64,000 nucleotides of DNA from M0108 sp963841065 (GTDB taxonomy: Bacteria > Pseudomonadota > Gammaproteobacteria > Chromatiales > Chromatiaceae): NCBI GenBank assembly GCA_963841065.1, contig CAWJBI010000004.1:62001-126000 (forward strand), written 5' to 3'. Shown piece by piece: positions 37,739 to 46,799 of the stretch. Every line of letters starts with the position of its first letter. Position 1 is the first letter of the stretch. A program made the translations under genes and the position numbers. The notes below the pieces were generated by a model, which worked only from the letters and a program-made list of their open reading frames with translations, was not told the origin of the DNA and searched no databases.

Positions 37739-39151
37739 TCATTCACCCCGAAAGCCCTCCGATCGCGCCAACTCATGGAGACTGCGGGGGGCAATGGGGG
37801 GCGCGGACCGGGTCCGGGTCCAGGGGCCCAGGTGTTTGGGCACCAGCCAGCGCAGCCGGGTGCCCAGACCCGTCAGACCTCGATAGAGGGCCGGGGAGGC
37901 GTTGACCCAACGCCACAGGGTCCAGATCAGCCGGTGCAGGGGCTTGCGGCGGCTGCCCTGGCCCACCACCCGGGAGCCCTTGCGACCTCGCACCCCCTCG
38001 GCGCGCAAACGTCGCAGCAGGGCCGGCAGGGGGATGCGCACCGGGCAGACCTCGCCGCAGGCGCCGCAGAGACTGGAGGCATCCGCCAACTCGCCCAGGC
38101 GATCGAGGCCCTGGAGCTGGGGTTCGAGGACGCTGCCAATGGGGCCGGGATAGACGGTGCCATAGGCATGGCCGCCCAGGCGGGAATAGACCGGGCAGTG
38201 ATTCATGCAGGCGCCGCAGCGAATACACCGCAGGGTGGAACTCAGTTGGGGATCGCCATGGATGCGCGAACGGCCATTGTCCAGCAGGACCAGATGGACC
38301 TCGCGGGGACCGTCCAGCTCGCCTTCCCGCCGGGGGCCGCTGATCATGTTGACGTAGGTGGTGATGGGCTGGCCGGTGGCGGAGCGCGTCAGCAGGGTCA
38401 GGAGGGGCGGCAACTGATCCAGGCGGGCGATGACCTTCTCGATGCCACAGACCGCGATATGGACCTGGGGCGCCGTGGTGCAGAGGCGGCCATTGCCCTC
38501 GTTCTCGACCAGGCAGAGGGTGCCGGTCTCGGCGACGGCGAAATTGACCCCGGAGAGGCCGGCGATGGCCCGGCCAAAGTGCTCCCGCATGATCCGGCGG
38601 GCGATGGCCGTCAGGCCCTCGATGTCCTCGGTGTAGGGGTACTCGGGAAAGTGAGCGGCGAAGCGTTGGGCGATCTCCACCCGGTCCTTGTGGATCGCCG
38701 GGGCTATGATGTGGGAGGGCCTTTCGTCCCCCAACTGGAGGATGAACTCCCCCAGGTCCGTCTCCACGGCGCGGATGCCCTGGGCCTCCAGATAGTGGTT
38801 GAGGCCCATCTCCTCCGAGACCATGGACTTGCCCTTGATGACCAGGTCGGCCCCGTGCCGGCGCAGGATGTCGCGGACCAGGGCATTGCCCTCCGCCGCC
38901 GTCTCCGCCCAATGCACCTGGATGCCGTTGCGCTGGCAATTGCGCTCCAGTTCCTCTAGCAGATCCGGCAGATGGGCCAGGGCATGGCCGCGGATCAGCT
39001 TGCCGCGCCGACGCAGGACCGCCAGTTCATGTTCATCGGGGAAGGCCTTGTGGCGCTTGAGGACCAGCCCATCCATGGTGCGCCGGATGTTGCGGCGCAC
39101 CCGCTCGTTGCCGAGGGCCTGGCTGACGCGGACGGGAAACTCAGGACTCAT
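37739..39151 (-). CDS. lutB: LutB-like iron-sulfur protein
   Basis: A 470-residue protein with an N-terminal LUD domain (VIKGKSMVSEEMGLNHYLEA; SGVNFAVAETGTLCLVENEG) and two [4Fe-4S] ferredoxin-like motifs in the C-terminal third: CIRCGACMNHCPVY and CGACGEVCPV. It carries electrons in LutABC lactate dehydrogenation. The start ATG at 39149-39151 (MSPEFPVRVSQALG) lies within the last codons of lutA, so translation is probably coupled. Confidence 0.93.
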   Translation of the reverse strand: MSPEFPVRVSQALGNERVRRNIRRTMDGLVLKRHKAFPDEHELAVLRRRGKLIRGHALAHLPDLLEELERNCQRNGIQVHWAETAAEGNALVRDILRRHGADLVIKGKSMVSEEMGLNHYLEAQGIRAVETDLGEFILQLGDERPSHIIAPAIHKDRVEIAQRFAAHFPEYPYTEDIEGLTAIARRIMREHFGRAIAGLSGVNFAVAETGTLCLVENEGNGRLCTTAPQVHIAVCGIEKVIARLDQLPPLLTLLTRSATGQPITTYVNMISGPRREGELDGPREVHLVLLDNGRSRIHGDPQLSSTLRCIRCGACMNHCPVYSRLGGHAYGTVYPGPIGSVLEPQLQGLDRLGELADASSLCGACGEVCPVRIPLPALLRRLRAEGVRGRKGSRVVGQGSRRKPLHRLIWTLWRWVNASPALYRGLTGLGTRLRWLVPKHLGPWTRTRSAPPIAPRSLHELARSEGFRGE

Positions 39152-39906
39152 GGGTGCGCTCCCACAGCAATTCGGCGATGTGCTTGACCGCGGGCCGCGG
39201 GGACGGCTGGCGGCCGAGTCCGGGAACCGGCGCTCCAGGGTGCCGCCCAGGTTCAGCAGACAGCCACCAGTCCTGGCTGACCAGGACCTGAGCGCCCGTG
39301 GCCAGGATGGCGTCGGCCTTGTCCGCCGCCATGGCCGCCGAGATCTCCGGCTGCTTGACGGCGAAGGTGCCGCCGAAGCCACAGCATTCGTGGGCGTGAT
39401 CGGGTTCCACCGTCTCCAGGTGGGCCAGCCGCGACTAGCAGGTCCGTGGCGGCGTCGGCCACCCCCATCTCGCGGCGCGCCGAGCAGGAATGGTGCAGCA
39501 CGACCTTGAGCCGGCGCGCCCCGGTCGACCGGCCGCCAGTCCAGCACCCGCACCAGGAAATCCGTCAGCTCATAGACCCGCGCCGCCAGCGCCTCGGCGC
39601 GCTCCTGGTCCGGGGTCCCCGCGAACAGCTTGGGGTACTGGACCTTCATCATGCCGGCGCAGGAGGCGGAAGGCACGACCACCGGGATATCCCGGCTGAA
39701 GGCATCGAGTTGGCACCGCGCGACCGTCCGGGCCTCCGCGCGTAACCGGAGTTGTAGGCCGGTTGGCCACAGCAGGTCTGGCCCTGGGGATAGATGACCT
39801 CGATGCCCTCCCGCCGCAGCAGGCGCATGGCCGCCAGGCCCGCCTGGGGAAAGACCATGTCGATCAGGCAGGTGCCAAAAAAATAGACGCTACGAGGTTT
39901 TTCCAT
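39141..39906 (-). CDS. lutA: LutA-like CCG-domain protein (several frame breaks)
   Basis: First gene of lutABC. It begins MEKPRSVYFFGTCLIDMVFP and has the two cysteine-rich CCG motifs of LutA/GlpC/HdrB proteins: GQTCCGQPAYNSGY and HECCGFGGTFAVK, plus the LHHSCSARRE segment. The coding path shifts frame about four times (near 39735, 39525, 39430 and 39255). The C-terminus (KHIAELLWERTHES) overlaps lutB. The surviving motifs suggest the intact gene is about 250 residues. Confidence 0.8.
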
Positions 39907-39982
39907 GGAGCCGGCGGCATACGCCCTTGTTGGCCACTAAGAATAGGATTGGAATATAGCATAGCCAGATTCTTACCCGCCC

Positions 39983-41134
39983 ATGACGAGAGCCCACCTC
40001 ATGTCTGATCGCCCCAACCTGACCGACCGCCCCCCTATCGCCATCCTCGCCTCCTTTTCCGGGAGCGGCGGGGTGGAGAGAATGCTGGTCAATCTGATGC
40101 GGGGCTTCGTGGCGGAAGGGCGGGAGGTCGATCTGCTGCTGATTCGCGACCAGGGGCCCCACCTGGCCGGGCTGCCGGAGGAGATCAATCGGATTCCGCT
40201 AGGTACCCGTCATAGCCTCCTGGCGATTCCCGCCCTGGCGCGTTACTTGAGGCGGCAGAGGCCACGGGCCTTGCTGGCGGTGAAGGATCGCGCCGGACGG
40301 GCGGCGGTGCTGGCGCGCGGGCTGGCGGGTACGGACACCCGCCTGGTGCTACGGCTGGGGACCAACCTGTCCGCCGCCATGGAGGGGCGCTCGGCCCTGG
40401 AGCGCCAGTTGCGCTATTGGCCCATTCGCCGGCTTTACCCTCACATCGACCGCATCGTGGCGGTCTCGGAGGGCGTGGCGGCGGACACGGCGACTCTCGC
40501 CCGACTGCCGATCGAGGCCATTCGCGTCATCCGCAATCCGGTGATCACCCCCGATCAGGGACGGCTGGCCGCGGAGCCCTGTCCCCATCCCTGGTTCCAG
40601 AAGGAGGGGCCGCCGGTCATCCTGGGGGCTGGCCGGCTGCAACGTCAGAAAGACTTCCCCACCCTGATCCGAGCCTTCGCGCGAGTGAGCCAGGACCGCC
40701 CCTGCCGGCTGGTCATCATCGGCGAGGGCAGTGACCGCCAGGCCTTGACGGACCTGGTCAGGCAACTGGGTATTCAGCACCAGGTTGATCTCCCCGGTTT
40801 CCAGGCCAACCCCCTGCCCTTCCTGGCCGCGGCCGACCTCTTCGTCCTCTCCTCCGCCTGGGAGGGCTCGCCCAACGTCTTGACCGAGGCCATGGCCCTG
40901 GGTACGCCGGTGGTGGCGACGGATTGTCCCAGTGGCCCCGCGGAACTGCTGGACGCTGGGCGCATTGCCCCCCTGGTGCCAGTCGGGGACGTGGCGGCCC
41001 TGGCCCAGGCCATGGGCGCGACTCTGGATCGGCCGCCACCACGCGAGGTCCTGAAGGCGGCTGTGGCGGACTATGACCAGGGGCGCAGTGCCCGCCACTA
41101 CCTGGAGGAGTTGGAGCAGAACCGGGTGGTCTGA
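39983..41134 (+). CDS. Family 4-type glycosyltransferase
   Basis: A GT-B glycosyltransferase of 383 residues (377 from the alternative ATG at 40001). N-terminal domain with ASFSGSGGVERMLVNLMRGF, C-terminal nucleotide-sugar domain with GAGRLQRQKDFPTLIRAF and the EGSPNVLTEAMALGTPVVATD segment that binds the donor. Donor and acceptor are unknown; the gene stands alone, divergent from lutABC and convergent with the phosphatidyltransferase gene. Confidence 0.88.
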   Translation: MTRAHLMSDRPNLTDRPPIAILASFSGSGGVERMLVNLMRGFVAEGREVDLLLIRDQGPHLAGLPEEINRIPLGTRHSLLAIPALARYLRRQRPRALLAVKDRAGRAAVLARGLAGTDTRLVLRLGTNLSAAMEGRSALERQLRYWPIRRLYPHIDRIVAVSEGVAADTATLARLPIEAIRVIRNPVITPDQGRLAAEPCPHPWFQKEGPPVILGAGRLQRQKDFPTLIRAFARVSQDRPCRLVIIGEGSDRQALTDLVRQLGIQHQVDLPGFQANPLPFLAAADLFVLSSAWEGSPNVLTEAMALGTPVVATDCPSGPAELLDAGRIAPLVPVGDVAALAQAMGATLDRPPPREVLKAAVADYDQGRSARHYLEELEQNRVV

Positions 41135-41156
41135 TGCCCGGGAGGGCCGGTGCGGC

Positions 41157-41717
41157 TCAAGAATCCTCGTGCAGGCCCATGGCCCGCGCCTTGCGAGACC
41201 AGACCCAGACATACTGAAGACCGCTGATGAGGATGGTGGCGAGACAGGCCCAGGTCAGGGCCTCCACCAGGAGGGCAGGCAGGGGCATGGGCCCGGCATT
41301 GGCGATGACGGCTACCACCAGGGCGATCTGCAGCAGGGTATTGAGCTTACTCGCCCAAGTTGGCGCCGGCCGGATTTCCGCGACCCGGAAGTGATAGAGG
41401 GTAGCGCCGCCGACAATGATGAGGTCGCGACCGATGGCGGCCACCACCAGCCAGATGGGGATCAGCTTGAGGGCCCCCAGGACCAGAAAGCAGGCGACCA
41501 GCAGGGTCTTGTCGGCCAAGGGGTCCAGGATGCCGCCCAACTGGCTCTGCCAGTGGAATTGCTTGGCGAGAAAGCCATCGAGCCCGTCGGACAGGCCCGC
41601 CAGGACGAACAGCAGAAGCGCCCAGCCAAAGGCCCCCTCCAGGAGGAGTAGCACCACGGGCATCACCGCCAGCAGGCGCAGAAAGCTGATGATGTTGGGC
41701 AGATCCCTGAGTCTCAA
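41157..41717 (-). CDS. CDP-alcohol phosphatidyltransferase (PgsA-like)
   Basis: A 186-residue membrane enzyme with about five hydrophobic segments and the family signature SDGLDGFLAK...GGILDPLADK. In the usual DGxxAR motif the Arg is Lys here. It would transfer a phosphatidyl group from CDP-diacylglycerol to an alcohol. The alcohol (glycerol 3-phosphate, or another) cannot be read from the sequence, so the symbol pgsA is withheld. Confidence 0.85.
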   Translation of the reverse strand: MRLRDLPNIISFLRLLAVMPVVLLLLEGAFGWALLLFVLAGLSDGLDGFLAKQFHWQSQLGGILDPLADKTLLVACFLVLGALKLIPIWLVVAAIGRDLIIVGGATLYHFRVAEIRPAPTWASKLNTLLQIALVVAVIANAGPMPLPALLVEALTWACLATILISGLQYVWVWSRKARAMGLHEDS

Positions 41718-41845
41718 GGCTGTGACACCCCCCTGGGTAAGCGAGCAGTGGCGAGGATTTTATTCCCCCGGGCGCGGCTTTGTCCAAGTACCGGCGGCAA
41801 GGGCCAACTGCTAGAATGCGGCTTGATTCATTATCGGAGCCCGTC

Positions 41846-43588
41846 ATGCCACAGGACCTCCCTACCCCTAACAACCCGGGGCTGAGTTACCGCGACGCCG
41901 GGGTCGATATCGACGCTGGCAACGCCTTGGTGGAGCGTATCAAGCCCCTGGCCGCCGCCACCTTCCGGCCCGGCGTCATGACGGGCCTGGGGGGCTTCGG
42001 CGCCCTTTTCGAGCTACCCTTGGACAAGTACCGCCAGCCGGTGCTGGTGTCGGGGACGGATGGGGTGGGCACCAAGCTGAAACTGGCCCTGGAACTGGGT
42101 CGCCACGACACCATTGGGATCGACCTGGTGGCCATGTGCGCCAACGACATCCTGGTGGCCGGGGCCGAGCCCCTCTTCTTCCTCGACTACTACGCCACCG
42201 GACGGCTCGAACTCGAGGTCGCCACCGCCGTGGTGACGGGTATCGCCAAGGGCTGCGAACTGGCGGGCTGCGCCCTCACCGGCGGCGAGACGGCGGAGAT
42301 GCCAGGCCTCTACGCCCCCGGGGACTATGACCTGGCGGGCTTTTGCGTCGGCATCGCGGAGAAGGACCAACTCCTGACCCCGGATCGCGTCCAGCCGGGC
42401 GATGTCCTCGTCGGCGTCGCCTCCTCCGGCCCCCACTCCAATGGCTATTCGCTGATCCGCAAGATCCTGGAGGTCAGCGGCGCCCATCTCGATCAGGATC
42501 TGGAGGGCATGACCCTGGGGGAGCGCCTGCTGGCCCCCACCCGCATCTATGTCAAGCCGGTTCTGGAATTGATGAAGGAAGTGCCGGTCCATGCCATGGC
42601 CCACATCACCGGCGGCGGCCTGCCGGAGAATCTGCCGCGTGTCCTGCCGGAAGGTACCCAGGCGGTCATCGACCTGGGCTCCTGGCACTGCCCGCCCGTC
42701 TTCGACTGGCTGCAAGCCCAGGGCGGGGTCGCGGAGGCGGAGATGCGGCGCACCTTCAACTGTGGCGTCGGTCTCGTGCTCTGCGTCCCGGCGGCCATGG
42801 CGGCCCTGGCCTGCCAGCGGCTGGGTGAATTGGGCGAGTCCGCCTGGATTCTGGGCCGTATCGAGGCCTGCTCGGGCCCGCCCGCGGTTATTTTCGCCCA
42901 AGGGGGCGGCGGCGTGAGCAGCAGTCCCCTGTCCGTGGTGGTGCTGATCTCGGGCAGCGGGAGCAACCTGCAGGCCCTGATCGATGCGGTCCAGAACGGG
43001 ACCCTGCCCATTCAGATTCGCGCCGTCATTGCCAACGAGGCGGATGCCTTCGGGCTGGAACGGGCGCGGCGGGCCGCTATCGAGGCGCGGGTACTCAGCC
43101 ATCGGGATTACCCCGACCGCCCCACCTTCGACGCGGCCCTCATGGACCTCATCGACGGCTTTCAGCCCGGCCTGGTGGTCCTGGCCGGTTTCATGCGCAT
43201 CCTGACCCCGGGCTTCGTGGCCCATTACCGGGGCCGGATGCTCAACATCCACCCCTCCCTGCTGCCCAAGTTTCGCGGCCTGCACACCCACGAGCGGGCC
43301 CTGGAGGTCGGCGAACGCGAACACGGGGCGACAGTACACTTTGTCACGGAGGAGTTGGATGGCGGCCCGGCGGTGCTCCAGGCGGTGGTCCAGGTGGAGC
43401 ACGGCGATGACGCCGACCGGCTGGCGGCCCGTGTGCTGATTCAGGAGCACCGCATCTATCCGCAAGTGGTGCGATGGTTCGCCCAAGGCCGTTTGTCACT
43501 GGGCGCGGACGGCTTACCCCGCCTGGACGGCGAGCCCCTCCAGCAACCCCTGCGCCTCGATAACTTGACGATTGATTTGACGACCTAA
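41846..43588 (+). CDS. PurM-PurN fusion: AIR synthetase and GAR formyltransferase in one ORF
   Basis: Residues 1-356 are phosphoribosylformylglycinamidine cyclo-ligase (PurM: GVGTKLKLALELGRHDTIG, TGGETAEMPGLY, SGPHSNGYSLIR). Residues from 357 are phosphoribosylglycinamide formyltransferase (PurN: VLISGSGSNLQALIDAV, GFMRILTPGF, NIHPSLLPKFRG, HFVTEELDGG). These catalyse two steps of purine synthesis. The junction is suspicious: a run of five G (42902-42906) precedes GTGA (42914-42917). If one G were extra, PurM would stop at TGA and PurN start at the overlapping GTG. Start at 41846 (GGAG seven bases upstream). Confidence 0.9.
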   Translation: MPQDLPTPNNPGLSYRDAGVDIDAGNALVERIKPLAAATFRPGVMTGLGGFGALFELPLDKYRQPVLVSGTDGVGTKLKLALELGRHDTIGIDLVAMCANDILVAGAEPLFFLDYYATGRLELEVATAVVTGIAKGCELAGCALTGGETAEMPGLYAPGDYDLAGFCVGIAEKDQLLTPDRVQPGDVLVGVASSGPHSNGYSLIRKILEVSGAHLDQDLEGMTLGERLLAPTRIYVKPVLELMKEVPVHAMAHITGGGLPENLPRVLPEGTQAVIDLGSWHCPPVFDWLQAQGGVAEAEMRRTFNCGVGLVLCVPAAMAALACQRLGELGESAWILGRIEACSGPPAVIFAQGGGGVSSSPLSVVVLISGSGSNLQALIDAVQNGTLPIQIRAVIANEADAFGLERARRAAIEARVLSHRDYPDRPTFDAALMDLIDGFQPGLVVLAGFMRILTPGFVAHYRGRMLNIHPSLLPKFRGLHTHERALEVGEREHGATVHFVTEELDGGPAVLQAVVQVEHGDDADRLAARVLIQEHRIYPQVVRWFAQGRLSLGADGLPRLDGEPLQQPLRLDNLTIDLTT

Positions 43589-43624
43589 GGCTCCCGGCCA
43601 GAACCGGACGCACCGGACAAACCC

Positions 43625-43861
43625 ATGCCACACGTCTTCCAACTCCATCTCCCCAATACAGGCTGGGCCCTGTTCGACATCACGGCGGAGCCTGGGGTGG
43701 GCATCCGTCTCGGCCAGCACGGCTATGCCATCGACGGCTCCATCATCGTCGGCCCCATGATGCACAGCGAGGCTGACGTCGATAACACGGTCAATCGCTT
43801 GATCGCGGAACTGGAGACCGTCCGTGCCCAGGCCAAGCGGGAGCTGGAACGGCTGGGCTGA
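43625..43861 (+). CDS. Hypothetical protein, 78 aa
   Basis: A short, soluble-looking protein beginning MPHVFQLHLPNTGWALFD, with an acidic and basic C-terminal helix (VNRLIAELETVRAQAKRELE) that may form a coiled coil. I do not recognise a family. It lies 36 bases after the purMN ORF on the same strand and is probably cotranscribed. Confidence 0.6.
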   Translation: MPHVFQLHLPNTGWALFDITAEPGVGIRLGQHGYAIDGSIIVGPMMHSEADVDNTVNRLIAELETVRAQAKRELERLG

Positions 43862-43882
43862 GGAGTGCCTGGCAGGGGCGGC

Positions 43883-44134
43883 CTATTCCGCGGTCTTGCC
43901 GATTTGGCTTGACCCGACCGCCGCCGAGAACATCTTTTGAAACATGTCCCAGGAGGCCATGGAGCCCGCCACATAGGGCTGGAAGAGCTTGAGGGGATCA
44001 TAACCCTCGACACCCTCGACCATGCGCTGGCGAATGTCATCCAGTATCTGCCGCTGAAAGGCCTCCACATCGGGCAGACCGAGCAGTTTGCGCATCTCTT
44101 CCGGGGTGATACCGATATCGATCTTGAAGTTCAT
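43883..44134 (-). CDS. DUF6489-family small protein
   Basis: An 83-residue protein starting MNFKIDIGITPEEMRKLLGL, then PDVEAFQRQILDDIRQRM, and a C-terminal stretch with FSAAVG. This fits DUF6489 proteins, which are of unknown function; some resemble phasin-like granule proteins, a weak hint only. It is convergent with the 43625 gene. Confidence 0.65.
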   Translation of the reverse strand: MNFKIDIGITPEEMRKLLGLPDVEAFQRQILDDIRQRMVEGVEGYDPLKLFQPYVAGSMASWDMFQKMFSAAVGSSQIGKTAE

Positions 44135-44265
44135 GGGGTGGGCCTCGCTGAGATTGAGAAGAGGGGATCAAGGGTCCGACAGGCAAATGCCGGCCCTAGC
44201 CATTCACTAGCCTGAGGTCGAAAACATCTTCGAGCTGGTTAACAGAGGGAAAGCGGGCGTAGGGC

Positions 44266-44730
44266 TCAATGTCGGCTCATGCGCGGATAAGGTTGTTCGA
44301 TAGGCACGGGTTCATCGACCACCAGGCCCTGCCGGACACGCCGCCCGATGAGGATACAGGCGCTGCCGAAGGCCTTCTCCGCCTCGCGAGCGGTCCACTC
44401 CCACTCCATGGGGGAGGCATTGGTAGGGATCTGCCAATGGGCCGTGGTCAGGATCTTGCCGATGGAAATCTCCAGGGTCCAGTCGTGCCAGACGGTATCC
44501 GGGTCCTCGTCCTCGTAGAAATCCTGCTCGACCAGGCGCACATAGTTGCCTACGGCCCCATCCAGGGACACCAGGTCATTGACCACCAGCTTGTCGTCCA
44601 CGCAACTCGCATAGCCCGTGTGGACTGCTGTAGCGGTGGCCATGAGAGAATGCATAAGCAGGGCCGGGGTCAGCTTCAAGGTGAGCGGGCTTTCCCAGTC
44701 TGGCTCGGTAACTTCTTGTTCTTGCAACAT
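44266..44730 (-). CDS. Hypothetical protein, 154 aa
   Basis: A cytoplasmic, acidic protein without membrane segments; starts MLQEQEVTEPDWESPLTLKL at the ATG 44728-44730 (a TTG five codons upstream is possible). It carries a Trp-rich segment VWHDWTLEISIGKILTTAHW. I do not recognise it. It is divergent from the thiamine-binding-like gene (44843), with about 110 bases between them. Confidence 0.65.
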   Translation of the reverse strand: MLQEQEVTEPDWESPLTLKLTPALLMHSLMATATAVHTGYASCVDDKLVVNDLVSLDGAVGNYVRLVEQDFYEDEDPDTVWHDWTLEISIGKILTTAHWQIPTNASPMEWEWTAREAEKAFGSACILIGRRVRQGLVVDEPVPIEQPYPRMSRH

Positions 44731-44842
44731 CCAGAAACTCGGCAATGAAATGGGGCCCCGAGGGGCGCGAGAAAGGGACCGGCGGGATTACCGCCAGCCA
44801 CCACGACTAATGATGAACCATCCGTCTCCAGAGGTAAAACCC

Positions 44843-45157
44843 ATGTCGGTCCTTCTCGACCTCGGCATCTTCCCCATGGACCAGGGCGCAAGCGTCGGGG
44901 CCTTCGTCGCCCCCGTGGTCGCCATGATCCGGGCAAGCGGTCACCCCTACCAGCTCGGCGCCATGGGCACCCTCGTCGAGACCGAGGACCTGGAGTCGGC
45001 CCTGGCCCTGATCGCCCGCGCCCACCAGGTGTTGGCGGCACAGGGCTGCCGGCGGATCTATGCCACGGCCAAGCTGGATATGCGGGATGGCCCCTTGGGG
45101 CGACTCGACGCCAAGGTGGCGCGGGTTAGCGCCCTCATGGGGGACCCGACCCCATGA
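44843..45157 (+). CDS. MTH1187/YkoF-like thiamine-binding family protein
   Basis: A 104-residue member of the MTH1187 family with ferredoxin-like fold: MSVLLDLGIFPMDQGASVG, PYQLGAMGTLVETED and RIYATAKLDMRDGPLGRLD. Relatives bind thiamine or its pyrimidine part. GAGGT precedes the ATG by 7 bases. It overlaps the next gene by 4 bases (ATGA). Confidence 0.8.
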   Translation: MSVLLDLGIFPMDQGASVGAFVAPVVAMIRASGHPYQLGAMGTLVETEDLESALALIARAHQVLAAQGCRRIYATAKLDMRDGPLGRLDAKVARVSALMGDPTP

Positions 45158-45990
45158 GGGTCGCGGTGTTTTCCGACGTTCAGGCCAACCTCCCGGCCCT
45201 GGAGACCTGTGTCGCCCATATCCAGGGCTGGAATCCGGACCTGGTCGTCATGGCCGGTGATCTCATCAATCGCGGCCCGACCAGCGACGCCTGCCTGAGG
45301 CGCTTCCAGGAATTGCGTCAGGACCAGGGCTGGCTGCCTATTCTGGGTAACCACGAGGTCTGGGTCCTGCGCTGTGGACGCGAACCACCCCTGGACGCCA
45401 TCGACGCCCGCTTGCGTGCCCTGGCCGATTTCACCTGCGCCCAGATCGCGGGAACCGAGCACTGGCTCGCCGATTGGCCAGACCATCTCTGCTTCGAAGC
45501 CGAACCCGGGCTGGGCTGGGTCCATGTCACCCACGGTACCCTCCTCGGTAACCGCGACGGCATCTCGGCGCGGACCCAGGACGCCGATTTCCCGGCCAAG
45601 GTGCCCCTTGACGTGGACCTCTTTGTGACGGGCCACACCCACAGGCCCTTGACCCGCCAATTCCAGGGCATCGACATCCTCAACGTGGGCTCCGTCGGCT
45701 CGCCCTTCGACGGGGACGCGCGGGCCAGCTATGGCCAACTGGAATGGCGCCATGGCCGCTGGCATACCCGCATCATCCGCCTGGACTATGACCGCGTTGC
45801 CGCCGGGAGAGCCTTCGAGGAAAGCGGCTTTCTCGACCGCGGGGGACCCCTGGCCCGTATCGTCCACGCCGAGTGGCTGAGGGCCAGGCCCCTGATTAAC
45901 GCCTGGCACCAACGCTACGGGGAGGCCGTGCGCCAAGGCCAGATCTGTCCCGACCGCGCGGTGGACGAGTATTTAGGGTCCCTGAGTTAA
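45154..45990 (+). CDS. Calcineurin-like metallophosphoesterase (first-motif His replaced)
   Basis: A 278-residue phosphoesterase with motifs SDVQAN (residues 7-12; usually DxH, here D-V-Q), GDLINRGP, GNHEVW, THGTLLGN and GHTHRP. The His-to-Gln change at residue 10 removes one metal ligand of the dinuclear centre. It is coupled by a 4-base overlap to the MTH1187-like gene. Substrate unknown. Confidence 0.85.
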   Translation: MRVAVFSDVQANLPALETCVAHIQGWNPDLVVMAGDLINRGPTSDACLRRFQELRQDQGWLPILGNHEVWVLRCGREPPLDAIDARLRALADFTCAQIAGTEHWLADWPDHLCFEAEPGLGWVHVTHGTLLGNRDGISARTQDADFPAKVPLDVDLFVTGHTHRPLTRQFQGIDILNVGSVGSPFDGDARASYGQLEWRHGRWHTRIIRLDYDRVAAGRAFEESGFLDRGGPLARIVHAEWLRARPLINAWHQRYGEAVRQGQICPDRAVDEYLGSLS

Positions 45991-46022
45991 TCGCTAGTAG
46001 CCATCGGTTACAGGGGTGGGCC

Positions 46023-46799
46023 CTAACCCGCCGTTGCCCAAATCGCCGATCCCTTGATCCCCGCCTTGATCTCCTGCCAAAGCGCCTCGTAAGCCTTGGT
46101 AACGGGATTGCTGGACGGGGCGTAGGCCGGTAGGGGCATGCGGGTGATACCCATGCGCTCCACCTCGGTGGCATAGGGAATGCTGGTCTTGAGGAAGCTG
46201 GGGAAGCTTTGAGGCAGACTCTCCATCAGGTGTAAATGCAAATGCTTGCGCCGGTCCACCATGGAGAAAAAGGGCATGAGGTTAGTCTTGCCGAGGCCGT
46301 CGTGACCCTCCAGGAAGTCCACCAATTGCGCCAGGGTGCGTGCCGACAAGGTGGTCGGGATCATGGGGACCAGCAGGGCGTGACTGGCGCGAAAGACGTT
46401 TTCCGATACCAGCGATATGCTAGGCGGACAATCCAGGAAGACATAATCGTAGGCGATCGCCATGGGGGCGAGCAATTTTTGTAGCTGCTTGGTCGGACGT
46501 TTATTGTCTTCCAGCAAGAGGTCCATGTTGCGGTAAGAGAAATCCGCGGGCAAGAGGTCAAGTCGCTCGAAATCCGTGCCCTTCACGAGGTCGTCAAGAT
46601 CCTGGTGGCCGCTCACCAGGGCCTTGGTACCACCTTTGACCTTGGGCTTGACACGAAAGTAATAGGTTGCGGCCCCCTGAGGGTCCAGGTCCCAGATCAG
46701 AGTACGATAACCCTCCCTGGCCGAGAGATAGGCAATATTGACCGCTGTCGCCGTCTTGCCAACGCCACCCTTGATATTGTATGAAGCGATGATCTTCAT
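46023..46799 (-). CDS. ParA-family ATPase paired with a CHAD protein
   Basis: A 258-residue ParA/MinD-type ATPase. Deviant Walker A is KGGVGKTATAV (residues 10-16 at its core), Walker A' is LIWDLDPQG and Walker B YDYVFLDCPPSISLV. Such ATPases bind DNA non-specifically and position plasmids, chemoreceptor clusters, carboxysomes or other cargo. No parB or parS is seen. Its start overlaps the stop of the CHAD gene (ATGA, 46796-46799), so the two are translated together. The cargo may be a polyphosphate body; that is inference. Confidence 0.88.
   Translation of the reverse strand: MKIIASYNIKGGVGKTATAVNIAYLSAREGYRTLIWDLDPQGAATYYFRVKPKVKGGTKALVSGHQDLDDLVKGTDFERLDLLPADFSYRNMDLLLEDNKRPTKQLQKLLAPMAIAYDYVFLDCPPSISLVSENVFRASHALLVPMIPTTLSARTLAQLVDFLEGHDGLGKTNLMPFFSMVDRRKHLHLHLMESLPQSFPSFLKTSIPYATEVERMGITRMPLPAYAPSSNPVTKAYEALWQEIKAGIKGSAIWATAG

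Noticed and set aside
42014..43486. Minus-strand ORF of 490 codons opposite purM-purN
   Set aside because: Antisense to two unmistakable purine enzymes.
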